DNA of 7,464 nt from Melioribacteraceae bacterium. GTDB lineage: Bacteria; Bacteroidota; Ignavibacteria; Ignavibacteriales; Melioribacteraceae. The stretch covers positions 1-7,464 of the forward strand of contig WFQV01000061.1 in the NCBI GenBank assembly GCA_015486905.1, given 5' to 3'. Positions 1-6,416 of this stretch are shown here, piece by piece. Below the pieces are notes generated by a model. The model made no database searches. It saw only the letters and a list, made by a program, of their open reading frames with translations, and was not told the origin of the DNA. Position 1 is the first letter of the stretch. The number at the start of each line of letters is the position of its first letter. The translations under genes were made by a program, and so were the position numbers.

Positions 1-97
1 GAAAATAATCAGATGAAACAAAATAAAAATTCAAACTTGCTTTTTTAATGAAATACTAATAAATAACAATTTAGATTATTTGAATTTGAGAAAAATC

Positions 98-101
98 GGA
101 G
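98..101 (+). promoter_or_regulatory. Shine-Dalgarno of the glucan phosphorylase gene
   Basis: GGAG lies 6 nt before the ATG at 108 and fixes that start. Nothing else in bases 1-107 could be supported: the stretch is AT-rich, and I found no -35/-10 pair or Bacteroidota-type TTTG/TAnnTTTG promoter with acceptable spacing. Confidence 0.6.
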
Positions 102-107
102 ATAGAA

Positions 108-2675
108 ATGATTGAGTTCAAAGGTAGTTTTAATGTAGTCCCGAATTTACCGGAAGAATTAGAACCTTTAAGAGAAATGGCGTACAATCTTTTTTGGACG
201 TGGAACCAAGATGCAATAAATTTATTTAGGCGGTTGGACAGAGAAATGTGGGAGGAGACGAATCACAATCCGATTAAACTTTTAGGCAAGGTAAGCCAGG
301 AAAGACTGAGAGAGGTTGCAGAGGACTACGGTTTCATCTCGCATATGAACAGAGTCTATCTGCAATTGCAAGTTTATTTGGAAGAAATTACTTGGTACCA
401 GAAAAATTTTAAGGAAGGGGAACTCCCTTCCATTGCTTATTTCTCAGCCGAATTCGGATTAACGGAATGTTTACAAATATATTCGGGCGGGCTCGGTGTT
501 CTTTCCGGCGACCATATTAAATCCGCAAGTGATTTGGGACTTCCAATTGTGGGAGTGGGGCTTTGTTATGCCGAGGGATATTTCCAACAATATTTAACAA
601 CCGACGGTTGGCAGCAGGAGCGTTACGAGCCGACGGATTTTTACAATCAACCTATGACATTAGTGAAAAACGACAAGGGCGAACCGATTAAAGTAAATCT
701 CGATTTCCCTGCTAGAAAAGTTTATTTCCAAATTTGGAAAATTCAAGTGGGACGTGTGCCGCTTTACCTTTTGGATACGGATGTTAACGAGAACAATTCT
801 AATGATAGGACAATTACGCGCACACTTTACGGCGGTGACACCGAAACCCGTATTCAGCAGGAATTGGTTCTTGGCATGGGGGGAATTAAAGCATTGCAGG
901 AAATGGGCATTGTCCCGCTCGTTTGTCATATGAATGAAGGGCACTCAGCATTTTTGGGGCTGGAAAGATTAAACTTGTTAATTAATAAATACAATTTGAG
1001 TTTTGACGAAGCGAGAAATATTAATTTTTATTCAAATGTTTTTACTACTCACACGCCGGTGCCTGCTGGCATCGATGTTTTCCCGAAGTCCTTGGTGGAA
1101 AAATATCTCGGTAAATTTTATCGGGAAAATTTAAAAATATCTTCCGATGAATTTTACAAATTAGGAACGATTCAAAAGGGGCTTGTACCGGACCATTTTA
1201 ATATGGCGCACCTGGCAATGAACATGGCAGGCTTTGTTAATGGTGTCAGCAAACTGCACGGAGATGTTTCCAAGAGCCTTTGGGTAGAAGGGTTCAAAGA
1301 TATTCCGTTTAATGAAATACCAATTGATTATGTTACGAACGGCGTTCATACTCAAACTCACCTTTCGAATGAAATGCGTGAATTGCTCTTGAGGTACGGC
1401 GGTGAAAATTTCTTTGAAAATTTACGTAGTAAAGAATATTGGGAAAGGGTGAATGAAATTCCCGATGAGGAACTATGGCGGACGCATGAGAGGCGGCGTG
1501 AAAGATTGGTTGCATTTGCAAGAAGGCGTTTGAGAAAGCAAATAATAGAGCGAGGCGGCTCACCGAGAGAAATTGAAAATGCAAAAGAAGTTTTAGACCC
1601 TTCCGCTTTAACAATAGGTTTTGCAAGACGATTTGCAACCTACAAACGTGCGACTTTAATTTTCCGGGATATTGAGAGATTAGCAAGCATTCTCTGCAAT
1701 GCGGAACATCCGGTTCAGATAATTATTGCCGGCAAGGCTCATCCGAGAGACGATGCAGGCAAGCAATTGATTCAAGCTATTATCGGGCACACAAAGGCAG
1801 AGCATTTGCGTAAGAAGATTGTTTTCCTCGAAAATTACGATATGAACGTCGCACGCTATATGGTTCAAGGTTGTGACATTTGGCTTAACAATCCCCGCAG
1901 ACCTCTGGAAGCAAGCGGAACGTCGGGGATGAAAGTAATTGCTAACGGCGGATTGAATTTTAGTGTGCTTGACGGCTGGTGGGACGAAGCCTACCAACAC
2001 AACCTTGGCTGGAAAATAGGCGGCAGAGAAAATTATTCGGATAATGATTACCAGGACGAAATAGAAGCACGTCTTATTTACGAAACAATGGAAAAAGAAA
2101 TTGTCCCCTTGTTTTACGAGCGGGGCACGGATAATTTACCACGCGGTTGGATTCAAATGATGAAAAACTCAATGAGTATTTTAGGTCCCTTCTTTAACAC
2201 CGATAGAATGGTCGAACAGTACACTCTTAAATTTTACGCAAAAGCTTTTGAAAGAAGAAGAATGCTGATGAAAAACGATTGGGAGCTCGGTAAAGAATTT
2301 TCAGCGTGGAAAAATAAACTTTACAATAATTGGAATAAAGTCAAATTTATTGAGTTTCACAACGAAGGCGGTAACGGTGAATATGAGGTCGGGCAAAAGT
2401 ACCAAATTTCTGCTACCGTAGAAATGGGTGAGCTTACACCGGATGACGTGGAAGTTCAAATTTATTACGGTGATTTAAATAAGAAAGAAGAATTGCAAGC
2501 CAATAAATTTACTACGATGAAATTTGTTGAGGTTGCGAACGATTCAAAGCATTTTAAATATCTCGGAGAGATTCCTTGCGAAACTACGGGGAACTTCGGC
2601 TACACGTTAAGAATTCTCCCAAAACACCATTTATTAATTAATCCTTTTGAGTTGGGACTTATTCGTTGGGCTTGA
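108..2675 (+). CDS. glgP: alpha-glucan (glycogen/maltodextrin) phosphorylase, GT35 family with DUF3417 domain
   Basis: This cytoplasmic enzyme releases glucose-1-phosphate from the non-reducing ends of alpha-1,4-glucans using phosphate and a PLP cofactor. Residues about 10-100 match the DUF3417 type of N-terminal domain (PNLPEELEPLREMAYNLFWT). Conserved phosphorylase blocks follow: AYFSAEFGL at 110-118, SGGLGVLSGDH at 126-136, NEGHSAF at 276-282, TTHTPVPAG at 313-321, GFARRFATYKR at 504-514, and the PLP segment EASGTSGMK, whose lysine is K609. A C-terminal beta-rich extension (about 745-855) completes the protein. The 855-residue length is normal for this subgroup (TIGR02094-like), which differs from the classical E. 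coli MalP/GlgP type. The ATG at 108 has GGAG 6 nt upstream. No glgA, glgB or glgC is nearby; the next gene on the same strand begins 50 bp downstream. The family call is very secure. Preference for glycogen or for maltodextrin cannot be read from the sequence. Confidence 0.96.
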   Translation: MIEFKGSFNVVPNLPEELEPLREMAYNLFWTWNQDAINLFRRLDREMWEETNHNPIKLLGKVSQERLREVAEDYGFISHMNRVYLQLQVYLEEITWYQKNFKEGELPSIAYFSAEFGLTECLQIYSGGLGVLSGDHIKSASDLGLPIVGVGLCYAEGYFQQYLTTDGWQQERYEPTDFYNQPMTLVKNDKGEPIKVNLDFPARKVYFQIWKIQVGRVPLYLLDTDVNENNSNDRTITRTLYGGDTETRIQQELVLGMGGIKALQEMGIVPLVCHMNEGHSAFLGLERLNLLINKYNLSFDEARNINFYSNVFTTHTPVPAGIDVFPKSLVEKYLGKFYRENLKISSDEFYKLGTIQKGLVPDHFNMAHLAMNMAGFVNGVSKLHGDVSKSLWVEGFKDIPFNEIPIDYVTNGVHTQTHLSNEMRELLLRYGGENFFENLRSKEYWERVNEIPDEELWRTHERRRERLVAFARRRLRKQIIERGGSPREIENAKEVLDPSALTIGFARRFATYKRATLIFRDIERLASILCNAEHPVQIIIAGKAHPRDDAGKQLIQAIIGHTKAEHLRKKIVFLENYDMNVARYMVQGCDIWLNNPRRPLEASGTSGMKVIANGGLNFSVLDGWWDEAYQHNLGWKIGGRENYSDNDYQDEIEARLIYETMEKEIVPLFYERGTDNLPRGWIQMMKNSMSILGPFFNTDRMVEQYTLKFYAKAFERRRMLMKNDWELGKEFSAWKNKLYNNWNKVKFIEFHNEGGNGEYEVGQKYQISATVEMGELTPDDVEVQIYYGDLNKKEELQANKFTTMKFVEVANDSKHFKYLGEIPCETTGNFGYTLRILPKHHLLINPFELGLIRWA

Positions 2676-2725
2676 TATTCTTAAATATTAAAAGTATTTT
2701 TAAATTTAAAAATTTTGAAGGTTAG

Positions 2726-3679
2726 ATGTTTTTAGAGACTTTAGACGTTCGTAAGAACGACGTTTTAATTTACTCGCATAATAGATTTGATTTTAATAAT
2801 AACTTTAAAATAGTCTTTAAAAAAGAACCTGTCAAAAGGCCTCGAAGCATTAACTATTTTGAAGTTTGCGAGTTTGTGAAAGAGCCTATTCCGAAAAATC
2901 TGATTGTTTATCGGCTTTTGACAAACGTTCCCGAACTTGATTCCTACTCAACTAAATACGGTTACTTCATCAGAATCGAAGGGAGGATGGAGTTAATCTA
3001 TTTTGACCCTATTTTTGCAATTAAAGATTTACGCCACTTAAGGTTCAATTTGGACCCCGAGAAATTTCGTTTTAAAATTCAGCAGGTAGGACTTACTTAC
3101 AACGGAAAGACAGAGTTGGAAGCTAACTTTTCCGAAGTTTTTAGTTTTGATTTAAGTGCACAAGAGGCACAAAATCAAAAGGACAAAATTTTTGCAGATG
3201 CTATTTTTGCTTTCGACGAATCTTTTATTGAGGAAGAGTATGAAGCCTTAAGTGATGATAAAGTGTCCATATCATCTTTAACTAACGCTGGCAAGGGTAA
3301 GGATGTTAAAAAGATTTCCGAAGACCATCAGTATCACAAAAATGATTTTTCGAAAGTTTGGATTGAAGATGAACATGGAACAACGACTTTCAGGGATTCG
3401 AAGATTGAAGGTTTAAAAAAAGCCTTGGGTATCGAAGAAAGCAAGGAAACCAAGACATTTAAATTTTACAAAAAAGAAGAGGGGGCAAAATCACATAGCG
3501 GGGAAGATAGGAAAAGAAAAACTTCTTTTTCGGAGTTTATCAGTAATCACAAAAGTGAAAAAGAAACAACGAATGAGGAGATTAAACCGGATGTCCCGGA
3601 TTTATTTTCTTTATTTAAATCTGCAGGTAAAAAACCGGAAGGACGCAGAGAAATATCTTTAAAGCTTGATGAAATCTAA
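2726..3679 (+). CDS. hypothetical protein, 317 residues, two-part architecture
   Basis: I do not recognise this protein. No signal peptide, transmembrane segment, catalytic motif or cysteine cluster is visible, so it is probably cytoplasmic. Residues 1 to about 150 have the mixed hydrophobic/polar pattern of a folded domain, including VYRLLTNVPELDSYSTKYGY and LIYFDPIFAIKDLRHLRF. Residues from about 170 to 317 are rich in Lys, Glu, Ser and Asp, with little hydrophobic content, and look largely disordered. A short amphipathic patch, PDLFSLFKS, lies near the C-terminus and could be a docking peptide. The start at 2726 has GAAGG about 5 nt upstream. The gene sits 50 bp after glgP and 33 bp before the aminotransferase gene, with no terminator seen on either side, so co-transcription is likely. 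That placement gives a weak hint of a carbohydrate or envelope role. It is probably a lineage-restricted family. The coding call is firm from length, SD and context; the function is unknown. Confidence 0.85.
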   Translation: MFLETLDVRKNDVLIYSHNRFDFNNNFKIVFKKEPVKRPRSINYFEVCEFVKEPIPKNLIVYRLLTNVPELDSYSTKYGYFIRIEGRMELIYFDPIFAIKDLRHLRFNLDPEKFRFKIQQVGLTYNGKTELEANFSEVFSFDLSAQEAQNQKDKIFADAIFAFDESFIEEEYEALSDDKVSISSLTNAGKGKDVKKISEDHQYHKNDFSKVWIEDEHGTTTFRDSKIEGLKKALGIEESKETKTFKFYKKEEGAKSHSGEDRKRKTSFSEFISNHKSEKETTNEEIKPDVPDLFSLFKSAGKKPEGRREISLKLDEI

Positions 3680-3703
3680 AAAATATTCTTAAATTATTGA
3701 ATG

Positions 3704-3708
3704 GGTGG
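3704..3708 (+). promoter_or_regulatory. Shine-Dalgarno deciding the aminotransferase start
   Basis: GGTGG lies 4 nt before the ATG at 3713, while the in-frame ATG at 3701 has no purine-rich SD upstream. This favours 3713, where the protein begins MQVPLLDLKLQYQNL. The 4-nt spacing is short, so 3701 is not fully excluded. Confidence 0.5.
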
Positions 3709-3712
3709 AAAA

Positions 3713-4882
3713 ATGCAGGTGCCTTTACTTGACTTAAAGTTGCAATACCAAAATCTTAAACAAGAAATTGACAAAGCAATAATGGACGTTGTGGAATCAC
3801 AGCGTTTTATTTTAGGACCTAATGTAAAAGAGTTGGAAGACGAATTTACCGGCTATCTTAATGTTAAATATGCTTATGGAGTCAGCTCCGGTACGGATGC
3901 TCTCTTAATTTCTTTAATGGCAATCGGTATAAAACCAGGCGACGAGGTTATTGTTCCGACTTACTCGTTTTTTGCAACTGCGGGAGTTGTTGCACGATTA
4001 AATGCAACTCCGGTATTTGTGGATATTGACCCGGTTACTTTTAACATTGCTCCTGAAAAAATCGAAGAAAAAATTACGGAAAAAACCAGAGCAATAATTC
4101 CCGTTCACCTTTACGGACAAAGCGCCGATATGCAGCCCATTATGGAGGTCGCTAAAAATTATGGATTGAAAGTCATTGAGGATGGCGCTCAAGCTATTTC
4201 GGTACAATATGGTGATGGTAGAAACGTTGGAACTATTGGGGATATCGGATGCTTTTCATTTTTCCCAAGCAAGAATCTCGGCGGTTTTGGCGACGGCGGT
4301 TTGGTAGTTACTAACGACGATGAATTAGCCCATCTACTTAAAATAATGCGCGGTCATGGTGGAGAACCAAAGTATTACCATAAGGTTATAGGTGGTAACT
4401 TCCGTTTGGATGCCATTCAAGCGGCTGTTATTAAAGTTAAACTTCCTCACTTGGATGAATGGTCTGAAGGAAGACGAAAACACGCAGACTTTTACAACAA
4501 AGTTTTTGTTGAAGCAGGATTAGCCGAAGATGCCGGTAAAACAAACTTTGATGATAACAATAAAATTCTTTTACCGAAAGCTGTTTACGAAAATAATGGA
4601 GTTAAAAATTACCATATTTTCAATCAATATGTAATTAGAGTTGAGAAACGTAACGAGTTGAGAGAGTATTTAAAAGAAAACGGGATTGGCTCTGAAATTT
4701 ATTATCCGGTGCCGTTTCATAAACAGGAATGTTTTAAGGATTTACCGTCTGTCAATGATCATTATTCCGTTGCAGATATGGCGGCTGAAACTTCGTTAGC
4801 ATTGCCGGTTTTCCCTGAATTGAACCAGGAACAAATTGAATACACGGCTGAAAAAATTATTGAATTTTTGAAAAAGAATTAG
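3713..4882 (+). CDS. DegT/DnrJ/EryC1/StrS family PLP-dependent sugar aminotransferase
   Basis: Members of this family transfer an amino group, usually from glutamate, to a keto-sugar nucleotide, making amino sugars for O-antigen, capsule, S-layer glycans or secondary metabolites. The protein has about 389 residues, normal for the family. Visible marks, numbered from the ATG at 3713, are VPLLDLKLQYQNL at the N-terminus, SSGTDAL at 58-64 (cofactor phosphate-binding region), VIEDGAQA with D157 (pyridine nitrogen contact), FSFFPSKNLGGFGDGG with K187 (Schiff-base lysine), HIFNQYVIRV, and IYYPVPFHKQECF near the C-terminus. All key residues are present, so it should be active. The pattern resembles 3-amino-sugar transaminases of the QdtB/WbpE type more than the WecE/ArnB type, but the substrate cannot be assigned. 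Another in-frame ATG at 3701 would add four residues; 3713 was chosen for its upstream GGTGG. It is the last gene of the presumed glgP unit, and a terminator follows. No other sugar-nucleotide genes are seen. Confidence 0.95.
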   Translation: MQVPLLDLKLQYQNLKQEIDKAIMDVVESQRFILGPNVKELEDEFTGYLNVKYAYGVSSGTDALLISLMAIGIKPGDEVIVPTYSFFATAGVVARLNATPVFVDIDPVTFNIAPEKIEEKITEKTRAIIPVHLYGQSADMQPIMEVAKNYGLKVIEDGAQAISVQYGDGRNVGTIGDIGCFSFFPSKNLGGFGDGGLVVTNDDELAHLLKIMRGHGGEPKYYHKVIGGNFRLDAIQAAVIKVKLPHLDEWSEGRRKHADFYNKVFVEAGLAEDAGKTNFDDNNKILLPKAVYENNGVKNYHIFNQYVIRVEKRNELREYLKENGIGSEIYYPVPFHKQECFKDLPSVNDHYSVADMAAETSLALPVFPELNQEQIEYTAEKIIEFLKKN

Positions 4883-4900
4883 ATGTGACGAAGGTCATTT

Positions 4901-4953
4901 AAGAAAGATTAATTATTAAAAAATTAATAGTCAATATTTCTTTTATTTTTTTT
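4901..4953 (+). terminator. probable intrinsic terminator after the aminotransferase gene
   Basis: The arms 4901-4920 (AAGAAAGATTAATTATTAAA) and 4923-4942 pair along 19 positions with two mismatches (G:A and A:C) and one G:U, closing a tight A-rich loop. A T-tract broken by one A follows directly (4941-4953). The stem is AT-rich and thus weaker than a textbook terminator. Its length, the T-tract and the position 18 bp after the stop codon support the role. It would end the glgP unit. Confidence 0.6.
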
Positions 4954-5073
4954 GTTATTTAAGTTTCGGTTTGAAAATTTTCGTGGTGATGATAGGATTT
5001 TGAGATTTAGGGCGGGCTGATTTAGGTTAAGTTCCGATGTGTAATGAGACATAATTTATTTTATTTTTTTTGA

Positions 5074-5103
5074 GCCATGTGACCCACGTGGCGAAGCTGT
5101 GGG
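5074..5103. repeat. GC-rich block with two overlapping inverted repeats
   Basis: GCCATGTG (5074-5081) pairs with CACGTGGC (5085-5092) across a 3-nt loop: 8 pairs including one G:U. A second stem, CCCAC (5083-5087) with GTGGG (5099-5103), encloses the mini-hairpin GCGAAGC (5091-5097). The two structures share bases 5083-5092 and cannot form together. No T-tract follows, so it is not an intrinsic terminator on the + strand. It could be a dispersed repeat unit, a leader structure or a protein-binding palindrome (CCACGTGG). Confidence 0.4.
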
Positions 5104-5133
5104 AGGAAGGAGAAAAGGGGTAATATAATGTTA

Positions 5134-5154
5134 AATTATGAATTATGAATGATG
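5134..5154. repeat. three copies of a 7-bp tandem repeat
   Basis: AATTATG, AATTATG and AATGATG follow one another, differing by one base in the third copy. A related 7/14-bp repeat lies on the other side of the coiled-coil gene. Such AT-rich heptamer runs are plausible slippage products in intergenic DNA. Confidence 0.55.
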
Positions 5155-5287
5155 AATAGAGTAAAGAGAATTAGTAACAAAACTGTAGTACAAAGGAAAG
5201 TTGATAGAAGACCATTTCAAATTATTTATTTAAAGATTTACTCAACATTGGAATTTTTAAGAAAAATATTTAAGGATTAAAATTTAA

Positions 5288-6346
5288 ATGGAAAACCAAG
5301 AATTTAAACCGAAAAAACTTTCGATGACAAATACTAAAAAGGAACTTCTTGAAGCGTATGATAAAGTAGTTTCGTTATTGAAGGAAAAAGAGAAAGCAAA
5401 ATTAAATCCGCAAAAGATAGTTGAAGAGAAAAAGAAAAAAGAAACAATTGAGAAAGCCGAAGAATTTTCTACGCAAAAAATAGACGAGAACATTGCAGTA
5501 TTAAATGAAGAAATTTCAAAGCTACTCGTTGGATTAAAAGCCAAATTGAGCGAAGAAATAAAACGGTATCAAGAAATTAAAGAAGCGATTGCCGTTAAAG
5601 AAGCGGAATTAAAAGAAATCTTTGAAATAGAAAAATCGGCTTACACGCTCGCAGCGTTAATTGAATCGCAAAATGTTGAGAAGGAAAATTTTGAACGTGA
5701 GATGAAAGAAGTCAAACGAACACTTCAAGCTGAAATTGAAGAGACTAAGAAAAAATGGGAAAATGAAAAAGAAGAATTTGAAAGCAAGATAAAAGAAGAA
5801 AAAGAAGAAATTTCAAAGGCACGCAAGAGAGAAAAAGAAGAGTACGAATATAATTTTAATAGGGAAAAATTATTAGCCAAAAATAAACTTGAAGACGAAC
5901 TAAAAGAGCGTGAAAAAGAAGTTAATGATAAACTTGCTAAAAAAGAAGCAGAAATAAACGAAAGAGAGAAGATAATTTCTGAAAAAGAGAATGAATTTGC
6001 TGAGTTAAAGAAAAAAGTGGAAGATTTCGAAGAGAAATTAAAAACTTCAGTTGAAAATGCCGTTAAAGAAGCGCTTGCCAAAGCCGAGCAAGAATATCTA
6101 AGCAAAGAAAAACTTCTTACGAAAGAATATGAAGGCGAGAAAAATGTCCTCCAAACGAAAATTACAAATCTTGATAACTTGGTAAAAGAGCAAGAGAAAA
6201 AGATTAAAGAGCTAACGGAAAAATTAGACAAAGCATATCAGAAAGTTCAAGACGTAGCGCTCAAAGCTATTGACGGTGCGGCTAATTTGAAATCATTTAA
6301 TGAGATTCAAAAAATTTTATCTGTAAAAGCAAAGGGTAGCGAATAG
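5288..6346 (+). CDS. hypothetical long coiled-coil protein
   Basis: This is a 352-residue protein made almost wholly of Lys, Glu, Ala, Leu and Ile in heptad-like spacing. A long coiled coil is predicted by eye from about 65 to 325, with a break near 110-130 (EIFEIEKSAYTLAALIESQN). It has no signal peptide, transmembrane helix or P-loop, so it is not an SMC/Rad50 ATPase despite the similar look. The ends are less repetitive: KKLSMTNTKKELLEAYDKVV near the N-terminus and VQDVALKAIDGAANLKSF near the C-terminus. These, with the mid-rod EEYEYNFNREK, look like family-specific conserved segments and should be used for searches. AAGGA at 5272-5276 supports the ATG at 5288. It stands apart from the neighbouring genes, with 405 bp upstream and 70 bp downstream, though it is on the same strand as the toxin-antitoxin genes. 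The function is unknown; a scaffold or filament-like role is conceivable but unproven. Confidence 0.85.
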   Translation: MENQEFKPKKLSMTNTKKELLEAYDKVVSLLKEKEKAKLNPQKIVEEKKKKETIEKAEEFSTQKIDENIAVLNEEISKLLVGLKAKLSEEIKRYQEIKEAIAVKEAELKEIFEIEKSAYTLAALIESQNVEKENFEREMKEVKRTLQAEIEETKKKWENEKEEFESKIKEEKEEISKARKREKEEYEYNFNREKLLAKNKLEDELKEREKEVNDKLAKKEAEINEREKIISEKENEFAELKKKVEDFEEKLKTSVENAVKEALAKAEQEYLSKEKLLTKEYEGEKNVLQTKITNLDNLVKEQEKKIKELTEKLDKAYQKVQDVALKAIDGAANLKSFNEIQKILSVKAKGSE

Positions 6347-6355
6347 CAAATAATA

Positions 6356-6383
6356 AAAAATTAAGAATTAAAAATCAAGAATG
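6356..6383. repeat. two copies of a 14-bp tandem repeat
   Basis: AAAAATTAAGAATT (6356-6369) is followed directly by a copy with two changes (6370-6383). Each unit can be read as two 7-mers (AAAAATT, AAGAATT), giving the same 7-bp period as the repeat upstream of the coiled-coil gene. It fills most of the first half of the 70-bp gap before the antitoxin gene. Confidence 0.55.
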
Positions 6384-6396
6384 TTTTGATGCATTT

Positions 6397-6416
6397 AATT
6401 ATTTGGTGTAATAATT
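6397..6416 (+). promoter_or_regulatory. inverted repeat abutting the mntA start, candidate operator or SD-masking hairpin
   Basis: AATTATT (6397-6403) and AATAATT (6410-6416) are a perfect 7-bp inverted repeat separated by TGGTGT. The loop carries the weak SD GGTG (6405-6408), and the right arm ends at the base before the GTG start codon. It could be the autoregulatory site of the cassette or a hairpin limiting translation. Both arms are pure A/T, so chance occurrence in this AT-rich DNA is quite possible. Confidence 0.35.

Larger units (their letters stand above)
4954..5287. other. intergenic stretch between the aminotransferase and coiled-coil genes
   Basis: About 330 bp without a convincing gene. 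It contains a 10-bp palindrome GAAAATTTTC (4973-4982), a GC-rich block with two alternative hairpins (5074-5103), a purine-rich run (5101-5120), a TATAAT at 5124-5129 without a partner -35, a 7-bp tandem repeat (5134-5154) and a 43-codon basic ORF (5149-5280) without a ribosome-binding site. The best sigma-70-like pair is TTGATA at 5201-5206 with TATTTA at 5223-5228 (16-nt spacer); the -10 is poor. AAGGA at 5272-5276 is the SD of the following gene. Confidence 0.5.

Noticed and set aside
660..2000. Several antisense open frames of 66-117 codons inside the phosphorylase gene
   Set aside because: They lie opposite a highly conserved enzyme gene, have no recognisable protein features, and overlap each other in ways expected from codon bias.
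2696..2713. 18-bp perfect palindrome of A and T between the phosphorylase and hypothetical genes
   Set aside because: It has no G or C, would form a weak stem without a proper loop, and is followed by GAAGG rather than a T-tract. It is best explained by AT-rich low complexity, so it was not called a terminator or operator.
5124..5129. Perfect TATAAT as a possible -10 box
   Set aside because: The region 16-18 bp upstream is a purine run (GGAGGAAGG) with no TTGACA-like element. An isolated TATAAT is expected by chance in such AT-rich DNA.
5725..6231. Long antisense open frame of 168 codons opposite the coiled-coil gene, rich in Ser and Phe
   Set aside because: It is a mirror of Glu/Lys-rich codons (GAA/AAA read as TTC/TTT) with no SD or family resemblance. 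The same explanation covers the antisense frame at 5284-5544.
5288..6346. Reading the coiled-coil gene as an SMC, Rad50 or myosin-like ATPase
   Set aside because: There is no Walker A, Walker B or ABC signature and the length is far too short. The similarity would come only from coiled-coil composition.
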